From positions 1-64,000 of the forward strand of contig JAILZY010000004.1 of NCBI GenBank assembly GCA_023512255.1: DNA of 64,000 nt. Direction: 5' to 3'. Of the stretch, positions 29,588 through 40,230 are shown one piece after another. The notes beneath the pieces were generated by a model. The model had not been told where the DNA came from. It was given only the letters and a program-made list of their open reading frames with translations, and searched no databases. Made by a program: the position numbers and the translations under genes. The DNA is from a bacterium. Its GTDB lineage: Bacteria > SZUA-182 > DTGQ01. Each line of letters opens with the position of its first letter. The first letter of the stretch is position 1.

Positions 29588-29715
29588 AAGGGGGAAACCC
29601 TTTTGAAAAAGGGTTTCCCCCTTATACCCCTTTCCCAAAACTTTAATTAATATTAATTAAAGTTTTGGGAGGATGGTTTGGAAGGAACACTTTCTCAAAA
29701 GGGTTCCTTCCAAAA
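29588..29715 (+). repeat. Three-hairpin intergenic element, copy A
   Basis: Stems 29588-29623, 29634-29669 (perfect 36-nt palindrome), 29677-29714; same order as copy B. Confidence 0.88.
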
Positions 29716-29784
29716 GAAAAGGCTTGCTTAAATCAGTCTGCTAAAGGTAAAATGGAAAGCTAAAAAAGAGGGGGTACGCAATCC

Positions 29785-31527
29785 ATGATGAGCATCCTGC
29801 GGCTGGCTATGGCCCAGATTAATCCGGTAGTTGGAAATCTTGAAAGCAACAAGCATAAGATCTTGCACTATCTTGCTTTGGCCAAAGAGTTAGGGGCGGA
29901 CCTTGTAACCTTTCCCGAACTTTCCATCTGCGGCTATCCACCTGAGGATCTTTTACTTAACCCATCTTTTATCCAGGACAACTTGAGTATTTTGCAGCAG
30001 ATCAGGGAGTCTGTTGACTCATCTCCTATTGTCTGTGTAGGATTTGCTGATCGTGCAAGCGACGGAAAAGTTTATAACGCCGCGGCCCTGATCCAGCAGC
30101 GAGAGATCAAGGGTGTATATCACAAGATTCATCTTCCCAATTACGGAGTCTTTGACGAAAAGCGCTACTTTCATCCTGGGGACAGATGTCTCATAGTAGA
30201 GGTGGCAGGAGTTAGCCTGGGCATTACCATCTGCGAGGATCTGTGGTATGAGGATATTATCAGGCAGTTAAGCCAAAGTGGGGCTGATTTGGTGATCAAT
30301 ATTTCATCCTCTCCCTATCATCAGGGCAAAAGGCACCTGCGAGAGCGGATGCTTGGTAGAATGGCCAGAGAAAATCAGGTCTTTTTGGCCTATACCAATC
30401 TGGTAGGCGGACAGGATGAGCTGGTTTTTGATGGGCATAGTTTTGTTTTGGATGATCGAGGAGATCTTTTGACCAGGGGCAAATCCTTTGAGGAAGAGCT
30501 CCTGATCGCAGACCTTGAGGTAGGTGCCCTGACCAGGGCCCGCACCATCCGTCAAAAGCAGGAAAAGGTGCAGGAGCCAGTATATCCGGTTCAAAGGCTC
30601 TGTCTTCCCGCGGCCTCTCACCCTTTGAATCACCGCTCTCCTTTGCCGCTGCGCAAATCTGCCTGTCTTTCTCCTTTGGCTGAGGTCTATCAGGCCCTGC
30701 TTTTGGGAATTCGGGATTATGTGCGCAAAAACAATTTTCGCAAAGTGGTCATTGGCTTGAGCGGAGGCGTTGATTCGGCTCTGACCGCTGCCTTGGCCAC
30801 CGATGCCCTGGGATGTGAAAACGTGGTCGGCGTGATCATGCCATCTCGCTTTTCCTCTGCTGAAACTCAGGCCGATGCTCGGCGGGTAGCTGAGAATTTG
30901 GGCATTCAACATCTTGAGCTGCCTATTCAGGAGATTCAAAATACCTATTTGCAGGTCCTAGCAGAAACCTTTCGATCTTATCCGTCCGATGTAACCGAAG
31001 AGAATCTTCAGGCCAGAATTAGAGGGAATCTCCTAATGGCTCTGTCGAACAAATTCGGCTGGCTGGTGCTGACCACTGGCAACAAGAGCGAGACCAGTGT
31101 TGGCTACTGTACCCTTTATGGTGATATGGCTGGCGGATTTGCAGCCATCAAGGATGTATTTAAAACTATGGTCTATCACCTGGCCAGATACCGTAACAAG
31201 CAGGCTGGATTCGACCTCATCCCTCAAACTATCCTGGATCGGCCACCTACGGCTGAGCTTGCCCCTGGGCAGAAGGATCAGGATCTTCTGCCTCCCTATC
31301 CCGTTTTGGATGCTATCTTGCGTCGCTATATTGAAAGGGATGAATCCTTGGCCCAGATCGTGGCCGCAGGCTATGAGCCAGAGCTAGTCAAGAAGGTCTT
31401 AACTATGGTTGACCGCAACGAATACAAGCGCCGCCAAGCCCCGCCCGGCATCAAGATTACCCCTAAAGCCTTTGGCCGCGATCGGCGCATGCCCATAACT
31501 AACGGCTATTGGCTCAACCGGCATTGA
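29785..31527 (+). CDS. nadE: Glutamine-dependent NAD+ synthetase
   Basis: N-terminal nitrilase domain (FPELSICGYPPEDLL, ITICEDLW), ATP-pyrophosphatase GLSGGVDSALTAALA, TTGNKSETSVGYCTLYGDM. Confidence 0.97.
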   Translation: MMSILRLAMAQINPVVGNLESNKHKILHYLALAKELGADLVTFPELSICGYPPEDLLLNPSFIQDNLSILQQIRESVDSSPIVCVGFADRASDGKVYNAAALIQQREIKGVYHKIHLPNYGVFDEKRYFHPGDRCLIVEVAGVSLGITICEDLWYEDIIRQLSQSGADLVINISSSPYHQGKRHLRERMLGRMARENQVFLAYTNLVGGQDELVFDGHSFVLDDRGDLLTRGKSFEEELLIADLEVGALTRARTIRQKQEKVQEPVYPVQRLCLPAASHPLNHRSPLPLRKSACLSPLAEVYQALLLGIRDYVRKNNFRKVVIGLSGGVDSALTAALATDALGCENVVGVIMPSRFSSAETQADARRVAENLGIQHLELPIQEIQNTYLQVLAETFRSYPSDVTEENLQARIRGNLLMALSNKFGWLVLTTGNKSETSVGYCTLYGDMAGGFAAIKDVFKTMVYHLARYRNKQAGFDLIPQTILDRPPTAELAPGQKDQDLLPPYPVLDAILRRYIERDESLAQIVAAGYEPELVKKVLTMVDRNEYKRRQAPPGIKITPKAFGRDRRMPITNGYWLNRH

Positions 31528-31534
31528 TCTATTT

Positions 31535-33157
31535 TCAGGGAGCGCAAAAGACCTGCCGCAGCGAGATGAACTCACCACCCGGATAGAGCACAAACCCCTG
31601 CACCCTGCGGCTTATAACCGCCACATTGGTCTGATACCACAGGCTGACATAGGGAAGATCGGCGGCAATGATCTTTTGAGCCGCGCTGTAGATTTTTTTG
31701 CGGGCTGCAAGATCCATCGTTTTTCTCCCCTCCTCTAGGAGAAGATCAAGGTCGCGGTTTCGATACCGACCTCGATTGGCTCCGTGCGGCGGAACACTAG
31801 AGGAGTGAAAGAGGTGATAGTAAATATCAGGGTCGGTTACTCCCACCCATTGAAGTGAGCAGAGCTGAAAATTACCCGATCTAATATCAGAGAAAAAGGT
31901 GCCCCACTCATAACTTCTGATCTCAACGGCGATGCCGATCTCAGCCAGCTCCTGCTGAATGATCTCAGCTACCTTTTTGCTTAGCTCATTCTGTGAGGTT
32001 TTATACACCAGAGAAAATCGGCTGGCTGGCCCCTGCTGGCCGTCAGGATCGGTGAATCCTGCCTCATCTAAAAGCTGCAGCGCCTCTTTTGGGTTATAGT
32101 CGTAGCGAGCCACCTTGGGCTCATAAGCCCAGTTGCTCGGAGCGAGCACACCGCTGGCTGGCTCAGCTAACCCTCCCATGAGCTGTTGGATAATCAGCGG
32201 GCGGTTGATAGCCAAGGCGATGGCTTTTCTCACCGCGAGGTGTCTGAGAATTGGATCCTCAAGATTAAAGGCCAGATAGGTGTAATTGGTGCCCATCTTT
32301 TTGATAATCTGAACTTGGGGATTATTCTTAAGCGAGTCGAGGGCATCTGGGGATAGGGCATTTTGCACAAGGTCTAGGTTGCCCTTTTTCACCTCAAGCA
32401 GCCTGATGGTTTCATCCGGTATGATCCGATAGATCAGGCCGCTAAGCCGCGGGCGCCCTTCAAAATACTGCTCGAAGGGCTGAAAGGTCAGCGACTCATC
32501 AGGCTCCCAGTCAGTAAGCCGATAGGGGCCGCTGCCTACAGGCCGCGTGGTGAGTTTGCTGCCACCACCAGGCTTTTCAGCCACATGCCGAGGAACAATC
32601 CCTAGGGTCATGTTAGTCAGAAAAGGGGCAAAGGGCTCCTTTAGCTTGAATCTGACCGTGTATGGATCGAGGACCTCGATTCGCTCGATCTGGCGATATG
32701 ATTCTTTGAGCGGCGAGGGAAAGTCAGGCTTTAGGATACTTTCGAAGGTATATTTGACATCTTCTGCGGTCAGCTCGGCTCCATCATGGAATCTGACTCC
32801 TTGGCGCAAAAAGAAAATATAGGTAGTCTCATCCGGCATCTCCCACCGCTCGGCAAGGTCTGGGACCAGACTAGAGTCGGGCGTTTTTTTGACCAGGCCG
32901 TTGTAGACAATCTGAATTACCCGGGCCGAATAGGCATCCGTAGCTAGCCGCGGATCAAGGGTAATAGGGCTTCCCTCCATACCAACGACCAGAGGAGACT
33001 GGCTACTGCCCGAAGGCCCCTTGGACTGACAGGAGGAGCAAAGCGCCACCACCACAAGACACAAGATAAGGCAAGCCAAACCACTTGGCAGAATGGCTGG
33101 CCAAATTTTTGTCCAAGACCTCTTTTGGCTTCTCATAGCCCTGCTCATCATAGCCAC
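31535..33157 (-). CDS. Peptide/oligopeptide ABC transporter substrate-binding lipoprotein (SBP_bac_5)
   Basis: Lipobox-like ALCSSC; ITLDPRLATDAYSARVIQIVYNGLV; VRFHDGAELTAEDVKYTFE. Confidence 0.92.
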   Translation of the reverse strand: MAMMSRAMRSQKRSWTKIWPAILPSGLACLILCLVVVALCSSCQSKGPSGSSQSPLVVGMEGSPITLDPRLATDAYSARVIQIVYNGLVKKTPDSSLVPDLAERWEMPDETTYIFFLRQGVRFHDGAELTAEDVKYTFESILKPDFPSPLKESYRQIERIEVLDPYTVRFKLKEPFAPFLTNMTLGIVPRHVAEKPGGGSKLTTRPVGSGPYRLTDWEPDESLTFQPFEQYFEGRPRLSGLIYRIIPDETIRLLEVKKGNLDLVQNALSPDALDSLKNNPQVQIIKKMGTNYTYLAFNLEDPILRHLAVRKAIALAINRPLIIQQLMGGLAEPASGVLAPSNWAYEPKVARYDYNPKEALQLLDEAGFTDPDGQQGPASRFSLVYKTSQNELSKKVAEIIQQELAEIGIAVEIRSYEWGTFFSDIRSGNFQLCSLQWVGVTDPDIYYHLFHSSSVPPHGANRGRYRNRDLDLLLEEGRKTMDLAARKKIYSAAQKIIAADLPYVSLWYQTNVAVISRRVQGFVLYPGGEFISLRQVFCAP

Positions 33158-33160
33158 AAG

Positions 33161-34468
33161 CTAGCGCTCCCCAGCTACTGCTTCTGCTGTATCCCTGGGG
33201 AAAACTACCCTTCCGGCCCGTAGGGTCATGACCACGCACCCTTTCAGTTCCTGGCCATGGAAAGGAGTATTTCTTCCCTTGGAATAAAATCGGCTGGCAT
33301 CCACTACAATCCTCTTTTCAGGATCAATGAGGCAGATATCAGCCGCGCTTCCCACCGATAGGGTCCCGGCAGGCAAGTTTAAAATTTTGGCTGGATTGAC
33401 CGTGAGTTTGGCTATCAGGGTAAGCAGATCAAGCTTTCGGGTATGATAGAGATTGGTCAGGGAGACAGAGAGCAGGGTTTCGAGTCCCACGATGCCAAAG
33501 GGTGCAAGATCATACTCTTGCTCCTTCTCGGCCAGGGTATGCGGTGCATGGTCACTGGCAATGGCATCAATTGTGCCATCAGCCAAGGCCTCGATCACTG
33601 CCTGGCGGTCAGCCTGGGTGCGAAGTGGAGGGTTTACCTTAGTATTGGGGTCAAAATTGGCCACAAGATCTTCCGTCAGGCTGAAATGATGGGGGGTAGC
33701 CTCAGCCGTAACCTGCACCCCCTCTTGTTTGGCCTGACGGATCAGGGCGCAGCTTGTGGCTGTAGACACATGAGCAATGTGCAGGCGGCCCTTAGTCATT
33801 TTGGCCAGCAGCAGATCCCTGGCCACCATAACCTCTTCTGCTGCCGCCGGGATCCCTTTGAGGCCGGTCAGGGTAGAAATATACCCTTCATTTACCACTC
33901 CATCGGCGCTGAGGTTGAGATCTTCGCAGTGAGAAATTAGGGGAAAGTCAAACAGCCGAGCATATTCCAGCGCCCGGCGCATGAGGAGAGCATTCATAAC
34001 CGGCCTGCCGTCATCGGAGCAGGCCACAGCCCCAGCTTCCCAAATCTCGGCCATCTCGGCCATCTCCTCACCCCGCAGCCCTTTTGAGATAGCCCCTATC
34101 GGATACACCCCCACTAGATCCACCTCGCGGGAGCGGCGCAGAATAAATTCGGTTACCGACTTATTATCATTCACCGGCGAGGTGTTTGGCATACAGGCCA
34201 GCGAGGTTACTCCTCCGGCCGCCGCGGCTGCACAGCCCGTAGCAATCGTCTCTTTATCTTCTCTGCCCGGCTCGCGAAGATGGACATGCATATCGATTAG
34301 CCCCGGTGTAACCAGCAGCCCCCGGGCATCAATCAGTCGAACATCTTGCCCAACCGGCAGATTTTTCCCCACCGCCTTGATCTTTCCATCCTCAATCAGA
34401 ACATCAAACAGGCCATCGGTCTGATTAGCTGGATCGACAACTCTTCCCCCTTGAATAATGATTTTCAA
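33161..34468 (-). CDS. pyrC: Dihydroorotase
   Basis: [40 protein letters not shown] overlap with pyrB. Confidence 0.96.
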   Translation of the reverse strand: MKIIIQGGRVVDPANQTDGLFDVLIEDGKIKAVGKNLPVGQDVRLIDARGLLVTPGLIDMHVHLREPGREDKETIATGCAAAAAGGVTSLACMPNTSPVNDNKSVTEFILRRSREVDLVGVYPIGAISKGLRGEEMAEMAEIWEAGAVACSDDGRPVMNALLMRRALEYARLFDFPLISHCEDLNLSADGVVNEGYISTLTGLKGIPAAAEEVMVARDLLLAKMTKGRLHIAHVSTATSCALIRQAKQEGVQVTAEATPHHFSLTEDLVANFDPNTKVNPPLRTQADRQAVIEALADGTIDAIASDHAPHTLAEKEQEYDLAPFGIVGLETLLSVSLTNLYHTRKLDLLTLIAKLTVNPAKILNLPAGTLSVGSAADICLIDPEKRIVVDASRFYSKGRNTPFHGQELKGCVVMTLRAGRVVFPRDTAEAVAGER

Positions 34469-35409
34469 CTTTCACCCCCAAGAATGAGATAGAGTAAGGC
34501 CATGCGGACAGCAAGCCCATTGGTTACCTGATCGAGAATGAGAGAGAAGGGAGCATCCGCTACCTGCGGATCGATCTCAATTCCCCGGTTGATCGGGCCA
34601 GGATGCATAATGAGTACATCTTTTTGCGCCTTAGACAACTTGGCTAAGGTCAGACCATAGAGTCTGGAATACTCTCGAATCGAAGGGAAAAATAATCTAT
34701 TTTGCCGCTCAAGTTGTATCCGCAAAAGGATGATCACATCACAGTCAGCAATTCCCCGCTCAAGGTTGTACTCAACCACCACCCCAAGCTTCTCGATCAG
34801 CGGCGGGATAAGGGTTGGTGGGCCAACCACCTTGACCGCAGCTCCCATCTTCACCAGGGCGAAAATATCCGACCTGGCCACTCGGCTGTGGATAATATCA
34901 CCAACAATAGCTACCTTCAGCCCCTCGATTTTCCCCTTGTGCTCCCTTATGGTAAGCAGATCCAAAAGAGCCTGGGTTGGGTGCTCATGCGCTCCATCGC
35001 CGGCATTGATAACGGCAAATTTCGCTTTTTGAGCCAAAAAATGAGGCGCTCCTGGTATAGGATGCCGGATGACAATAATGTCGGGATTCATAGCCTCCAG
35101 GGTCTTAGCCATGTCTTTTAGACTCTCCCCCTTGGTTAGACTGCTGGCTGAGGGCGAGATATTGATCGTGTCAGCACTCAGTCTCTTGCCAGCGATTTCA
35201 AAGGAAACCCTGGTCCTGGTGCTAGGCTCGTGGAATAGATTGATTACTGTTTTTCCCCGAAGTGTGGGGACCTTTTTGATTGGCCGGGTGAGCACTTCCT
35301 TAAAGGATTCTGCTGTATCGAGAATAAAACATATCTCCTCCCGGCTCAATTCCTGAATACCTAATAAGTCCTTCCTCTTGAACAACCTTTCTGATCCTTC
35401 TTCAAACAC
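34465..35409 (-). CDS. pyrB: Aspartate carbamoyltransferase catalytic subunit
   Basis: [51 protein letters not shown]. Confidence 0.97.
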   Translation of the reverse strand: MFEEGSERLFKRKDLLGIQELSREEICFILDTAESFKEVLTRPIKKVPTLRGKTVINLFHEPSTRTRVSFEIAGKRLSADTINISPSASSLTKGESLKDMAKTLEAMNPDIIVIRHPIPGAPHFLAQKAKFAVINAGDGAHEHPTQALLDLLTIREHKGKIEGLKVAIVGDIIHSRVARSDIFALVKMGAAVKVVGPPTLIPPLIEKLGVVVEYNLERGIADCDVIILLRIQLERQNRLFFPSIREYSRLYGLTLAKLSKAQKDVLIMHPGPINRGIEIDPQVADAPFSLILDQVTNGLAVRMALLYLILGGES

Positions 35410-35519
35410 TGCTTTTTATACAATAAATATTCAATAAATATTGCAAAAATAAATAGTGTAAATAATAAAATAACAAAAAATAATGAAATAATAAAAGATA
35501 CTGCAATAAAAATACTGCT

Positions 35520-36077
35520 CTACCACCTGGTTTCCTCAGGGTGAGGGAGAATGAAAACCCCGTCTTCCTCCCCCGCCTCCTCCAGAGTAACTTTGACTGA
35601 CTCATCTTGACTGGTGTCCACTGTCAGGCCGATATAATTGGCGCAAATAGGCAATTCCCGATGTCCCCTGTCGACCAAAACAGCTAATTTGATGGTCTTA
35701 GGCCGGCCAAGATCAATCAGAGCATCAAGCGCCGCCCGGATAGTTCTTCCAGTATACAAAACATCATCTACCAGGACAATATCTTTATTAGTAACGGGAA
35801 AATTTATCTCTGTTTTTTTTAAAACCGGCTTGCACGATGAGCCACCGATATCATCACGGTAGAGGGTAACGTCAATCGCCCCGATCGGCAAAAGGGCACC
35901 TGAAAGCTCTTGAATGATCATGCTCAGCCGCCTGGCCAGCTCAACCCCTTTTGACCTGATTCCTACTAAGGCCACATCATTAAGATGAGAATGTTCAGCC
36001 AGAATCTGCCGCGACATCTTCCGTAGGGCACTCTGAATGTCTTCCTTGGTCATAATTGTTCGCCACTCTTTTTCCAT
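35520..36077 (-). CDS. pyrR: PyrR bifunctional pyrimidine operon regulator/uracil phosphoribosyltransferase
   Basis: VALVGIRSKGVELARRL, IVLVDDVLYTGRTIRAALD, LVDRGHRELPICANYIG. Confidence 0.95.
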   Translation of the reverse strand: MEKEWRTIMTKEDIQSALRKMSRQILAEHSHLNDVALVGIRSKGVELARRLSMIIQELSGALLPIGAIDVTLYRDDIGGSSCKPVLKKTEINFPVTNKDIVLVDDVLYTGRTIRAALDALIDLGRPKTIKLAVLVDRGHRELPICANYIGLTVDTSQDESVKVTLEEAGEEDGVFILPHPEETRW

Positions 36078-36131
36078 AATTCGCTCTCCTCTTGCAGGCG
36101 GTGTGTGGTCTGACTAATTTCTGACACGGCT

Positions 36132-37073
36132 TCAATGGATAAGGCCGATCTTCTTCCGCATCCATTCCAGAGTTTTGGTCAACCCTTCCTCTAACCCGTA
36201 GCGTGGGCTCCAGTTGAGCAGCTTTTGAGCTTTACGAATATCTGGTTGGCGTACCTTGGGATCATCTACCGGCAGAGGCTTAAAGACGATCCGACTGTCT
36301 GTTCCGGTGAGTTTGCGAAGAGTTTCGGCAAATTCTAGGATGGTCATCTCACAGGGATTACCAAGATTGACCGGAGTCTGGCAATCTGAAATGAGCAGCC
36401 GATAGATTCCCTCAACCATATCTTCCACAAAGCAGAAACTGCGGGTTTGCCTCCCGTCGCCGAAAATGGTCATCTCCCGCCCCTGGAGGGCCTGAGCCAT
36501 GAGGGTCGGCACTACCCGCCCATCATTAATCCGCATCCTAGGGCCATAGGTATTGAAGATGCGAGCAATTCTAGTTTCAATCCCATGATAGCGGTGGTAA
36601 GCCATAGTTAGGGCTTCGGCAAACCTCTTGGCCTCATCGTATACGCCCCTTGGACCAATGGGATTGACATTTCCCCAATAGTCTTCAGATTGAGGATGGA
36701 CAAGTGGATCTCCGTAGACCTCCGAAGTTGAGGCCAGAAGGAAAACGGCTTTCTTCTCCTTGGCCAGACCTAGAGCTTTATGAGTACCCAAAGAGCCTAC
36801 TTTCAGGGTCTGAATGGGCAACTGCTGGTAGTCAACCGGGCTAGCCGGGCTGGCAAAATGCAAAATATAATCCAGCGGACCATCAAGATAAAGATAATTG
36901 GTTACATCTTGTTTAATGAATAGAAACTTTTCCGAGCGAATATGAGCGATATTTGAGATATCTCCAGTGAGAAGGTTATCCATACAGATAACCTCAAAGC
37001 CTCTGTTTAGGAAATAGTCACAGAGGTGAGATCCGAGAAAGCCTGCTCCACCGGTAATCAATACTCTTGGCAT
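36132..37073 (-). CDS. NAD-dependent epimerase, UDP-glucuronate decarboxylase-like
   Basis: [56 protein letters not shown]. Confidence 0.9.
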   Translation of the reverse strand: MPRVLITGGAGFLGSHLCDYFLNRGFEVICMDNLLTGDISNIAHIRSEKFLFIKQDVTNYLYLDGPLDYILHFASPASPVDYQQLPIQTLKVGSLGTHKALGLAKEKKAVFLLASTSEVYGDPLVHPQSEDYWGNVNPIGPRGVYDEAKRFAEALTMAYHRYHGIETRIARIFNTYGPRMRINDGRVVPTLMAQALQGREMTIFGDGRQTRSFCFVEDMVEGIYRLLISDCQTPVNLGNPCEMTILEFAETLRKLTGTDSRIVFKPLPVDDPKVRQPDIRKAQKLLNWSPRYGLEEGLTKTLEWMRKKIGLIH

Positions 37074-37079
37074 ATAGAA

Positions 37080-37502
37080 TCACCTCCGCGCCTTTGGGAT
37101 CGGCTTTCCCTTCGACAGATGGTGATATCGATAAATAATTTCACCCGGTTTGGCCAATCCCAGATCTTCACGAGCTATGCGGGCTATGTACTCAGGGTCT
37201 GAGCGCAGCCTCTCGATCTCTTTCCGCAGAAGTTGATTTTCTTCCATAATATGAACGATATCCCTCCTTATACGCTCCCGCTGTTGGCGAAACTGATAGA
37301 TGCGCACCAGGCTGTAGCGTCCCCAAAAGGAAGACCACACCAGCAACCCAAAGGCAAGGATAAGAAGGATATAGCGAGCAGGCTGCCTCGCTCGGTTTAA
37401 AGACATCTTGCGCCCTCTTTCATCAATCACCCCCTCGCCCTCTTCCCAATTTTTGAGTGGAGGGTGAGGGAGAGACAGATTTGATAAGTTATGAGAGATC
37501 AT
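37080..37502 (-). CDS. Septum formation initiator family (FtsB/DivIC-like)
   Basis: Single TM then coiled coil; YIARIAREDLGLAKPGEIIYRY. Confidence 0.82.
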   Translation of the reverse strand: MISHNLSNLSLPHPPLKNWEEGEGVIDERGRKMSLNRARQPARYILLILAFGLLVWSSFWGRYSLVRIYQFRQQRERIRRDIVHIMEENQLLRKEIERLRSDPEYIARIAREDLGLAKPGEIIYRYHHLSKGKPIPKARR

Positions 37503-37583
37503 CGCTTATCCTATCCTCATCAATTCGAGAATTCGAGAAGAGTAGGATTACCCTCATACTTGTCTCGATCATACTTCCTTTGT

Positions 37584-37836
37584 CTTCTCCCCGCGCTCGG
37601 GTGGAGGCAGATGTTCGGTAGCTTCCCGCTCCGACCTGCTAGCCACTTCTACCCGCGCTCGGGTGGAGGCAGAGCCGCCAGGAATCAATAAGTGCCCGTC
37701 GGCACTCCTTCTCCCCGCGCTCGGGTGGAGGCAGCGCCCACTGCCCACTGCTCCCCGCACTCGGGTGGAGCGCAGGGTTAAAGCTACATGGCTTACCCAC
37801 CATGCTAGTCCTCTTCCTGCTCTTCGGTGGAGGCAG
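37584..37836. repeat. Degenerate interspersed repeat array, five ~22-27 bp repeats, starts at 37589, 37651, 37713, 37753, 37815
   Basis: ccccgcgctcgggtggaggcag units; periods 62, 62, 40, 62 bp; intervening sequences unique. Confidence 0.85.
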
Positions 37837-37874
37837 GGAGATTGAGGCGCTATTTTGTGAAGGAGCAGGGTCAA

Positions 37875-39200
<1,326 letters not shown>

Positions 39201-39350
39201 TTATTAGGTTAACATAACTTTGGTTATTAAGTTAATACGGCTTAATATTGTTTTTCTCGGCTCTGGCCGATCAGCTTTGCGGGTCAAAAATATCACAAAT
39301 ACTTTTCAGATTCAATAGAAAAACAGGTACTAACAGGGGGAGGGAGAAAA

Positions 39351-39409
39351 GAGTAATATTAGAGTAATATTAGTGAAATGTTTAGAAAGAGTAATATTAG
39401 TGAAATGTT
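39351..39409. repeat. AT-rich direct repeats gagtaatattagtgaaatgtt beside the DnaA boxes
   Basis: Copies at 39362-39382 and 39389-39409, partial copy at 39351-39361. Confidence 0.9.
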
Positions 39410-39942
39410 AGGAAGATTTTCCACAATTTCTTTGGATAACCTGTGGATAACCAAGATAAATTCGGCTGGAACTGCCTGAGAAATTAGCCAGGATAGCACT
39501 TTTGCCTCTCGATGAGCCTTTCTCTATTAAGATAATATATCAAATAGTTACCAGATATAATAGCTACTTTTTGCTCTATCCTCAGGATGAAATCCGATGG
39601 CGGGAGAAGTTATCCACAGATGATCGACTCGCGGCTGTCTCCTCTAATTCATTATCAGACATTTTTGAAAAAGGGGGATGGACATTTGGGGCAATAAGGA
39701 AAAAAATTGATTTTGTCAGAGATTAGGAAAATTTTCCACAGAAGTTATGGATAAGTTGTGGATAACTAGAGGGACAAAGGAGAAAAAGCCGTAGAAAAAC
39801 AAAGGCAATAGCAATTTTGCTTGGCATGGAATCTATTTTTATTGGCAGATATTTCAAATATTTAATTAAGATTAGCTAATCAGCTTCCCCTCTCTCGAAA
39901 AGCAAGGATGAAAAAATGAAAGTTATCCACAGGTTAGTGTTT

Positions 39943-39974
39943 AAACTGAAAATCCTAAATAGGATTTTCAGTTT
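39943..39974. other. Perfect 14-bp stem hairpin at right edge of the DnaA-box region (possible terminator)
   Basis: AAACTGAAAATCCT-AAAT-AGGATTTTCAGTTT. Confidence 0.7.
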
Positions 39975-40059
39975 TCTGATGATTGCGGAATCAAGAAGCA
40001 TAAACTCTGAAACTTGCTTGACACGAAATCCTCCTAGTGTGGTATGATAATGCTGCTAC

Positions 40060-40106
40060 CTACTATATATAGTAGTATCTCCTTAAAACTATACAATATG
40101 ATCTAC
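40060..40106. promoter_or_regulatory. Candidate NrdR-box pair upstream of nrdD
   Basis: Perfect palindrome CTACTATATATAGTAG 40060-40075 fits NrdR core CwAtATaTwG; degenerate second site ATACAATATGATCTAC at +31 bp. Confidence 0.55.
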
Positions 40107-40230
40107 TTTTAAATTAGAGTCTATCCGAAAAAATACTTAAATGAGGCGGCATCATTATTGGAGCTGCCGCCTTACCCTTAGGATAGGTTCTTAAACCAGA
40201 TTGAAGACAACAGAGCTAGGAGATTTGAGG

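Larger units (their letters stand above)
39345..39980. other. Candidate replication origin / DnaA-binding region
   Basis: Perfect DnaA boxes TTATCCACA at 39442-39450(-), 39610-39618(+), 39757-39765(-), 39923-39931(+); one-mismatch boxes at 39417-39425, 39431-39439, 39732-39740, 39746-39754; AT-rich direct repeats at 39351-39409. Confidence 0.7.

Noticed and set aside
35410-35519. AT-rich pyrR-pyrB spacer as a PyrR-dependent attenuator
   Set aside because: No recognisable PyrR-binding loop (ARUCCNGNGAGGYU-like) or terminator/antiterminator pair could be seen
37584-37836. Calling the 62-bp array a bona fide CRISPR
   Set aside because: Only five degenerate repeats, one irregular 40-bp period and no cas genes in the window; reported as CRISPR-like repeat only
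37569-37874. 101-aa minus-strand ORF across the 62-bp repeat array
   Set aside because: Arg/Ser-rich low-complexity translation produced by the GC-rich repeats; no conserved motifs; best explained as non-coding repeat DNA
39502-39726. 74-aa plus-strand ORF inside the DnaA-box region
   Set aside because: Overlaps a DnaA box and the duplicated non-coding module; no recognisable protein features
40018-40048. TTGACA-N19-TATGAT promoter for nrdD
   Set aside because: Spacer of 19 nt is suboptimal; plausible but not firm enough to list as a feature
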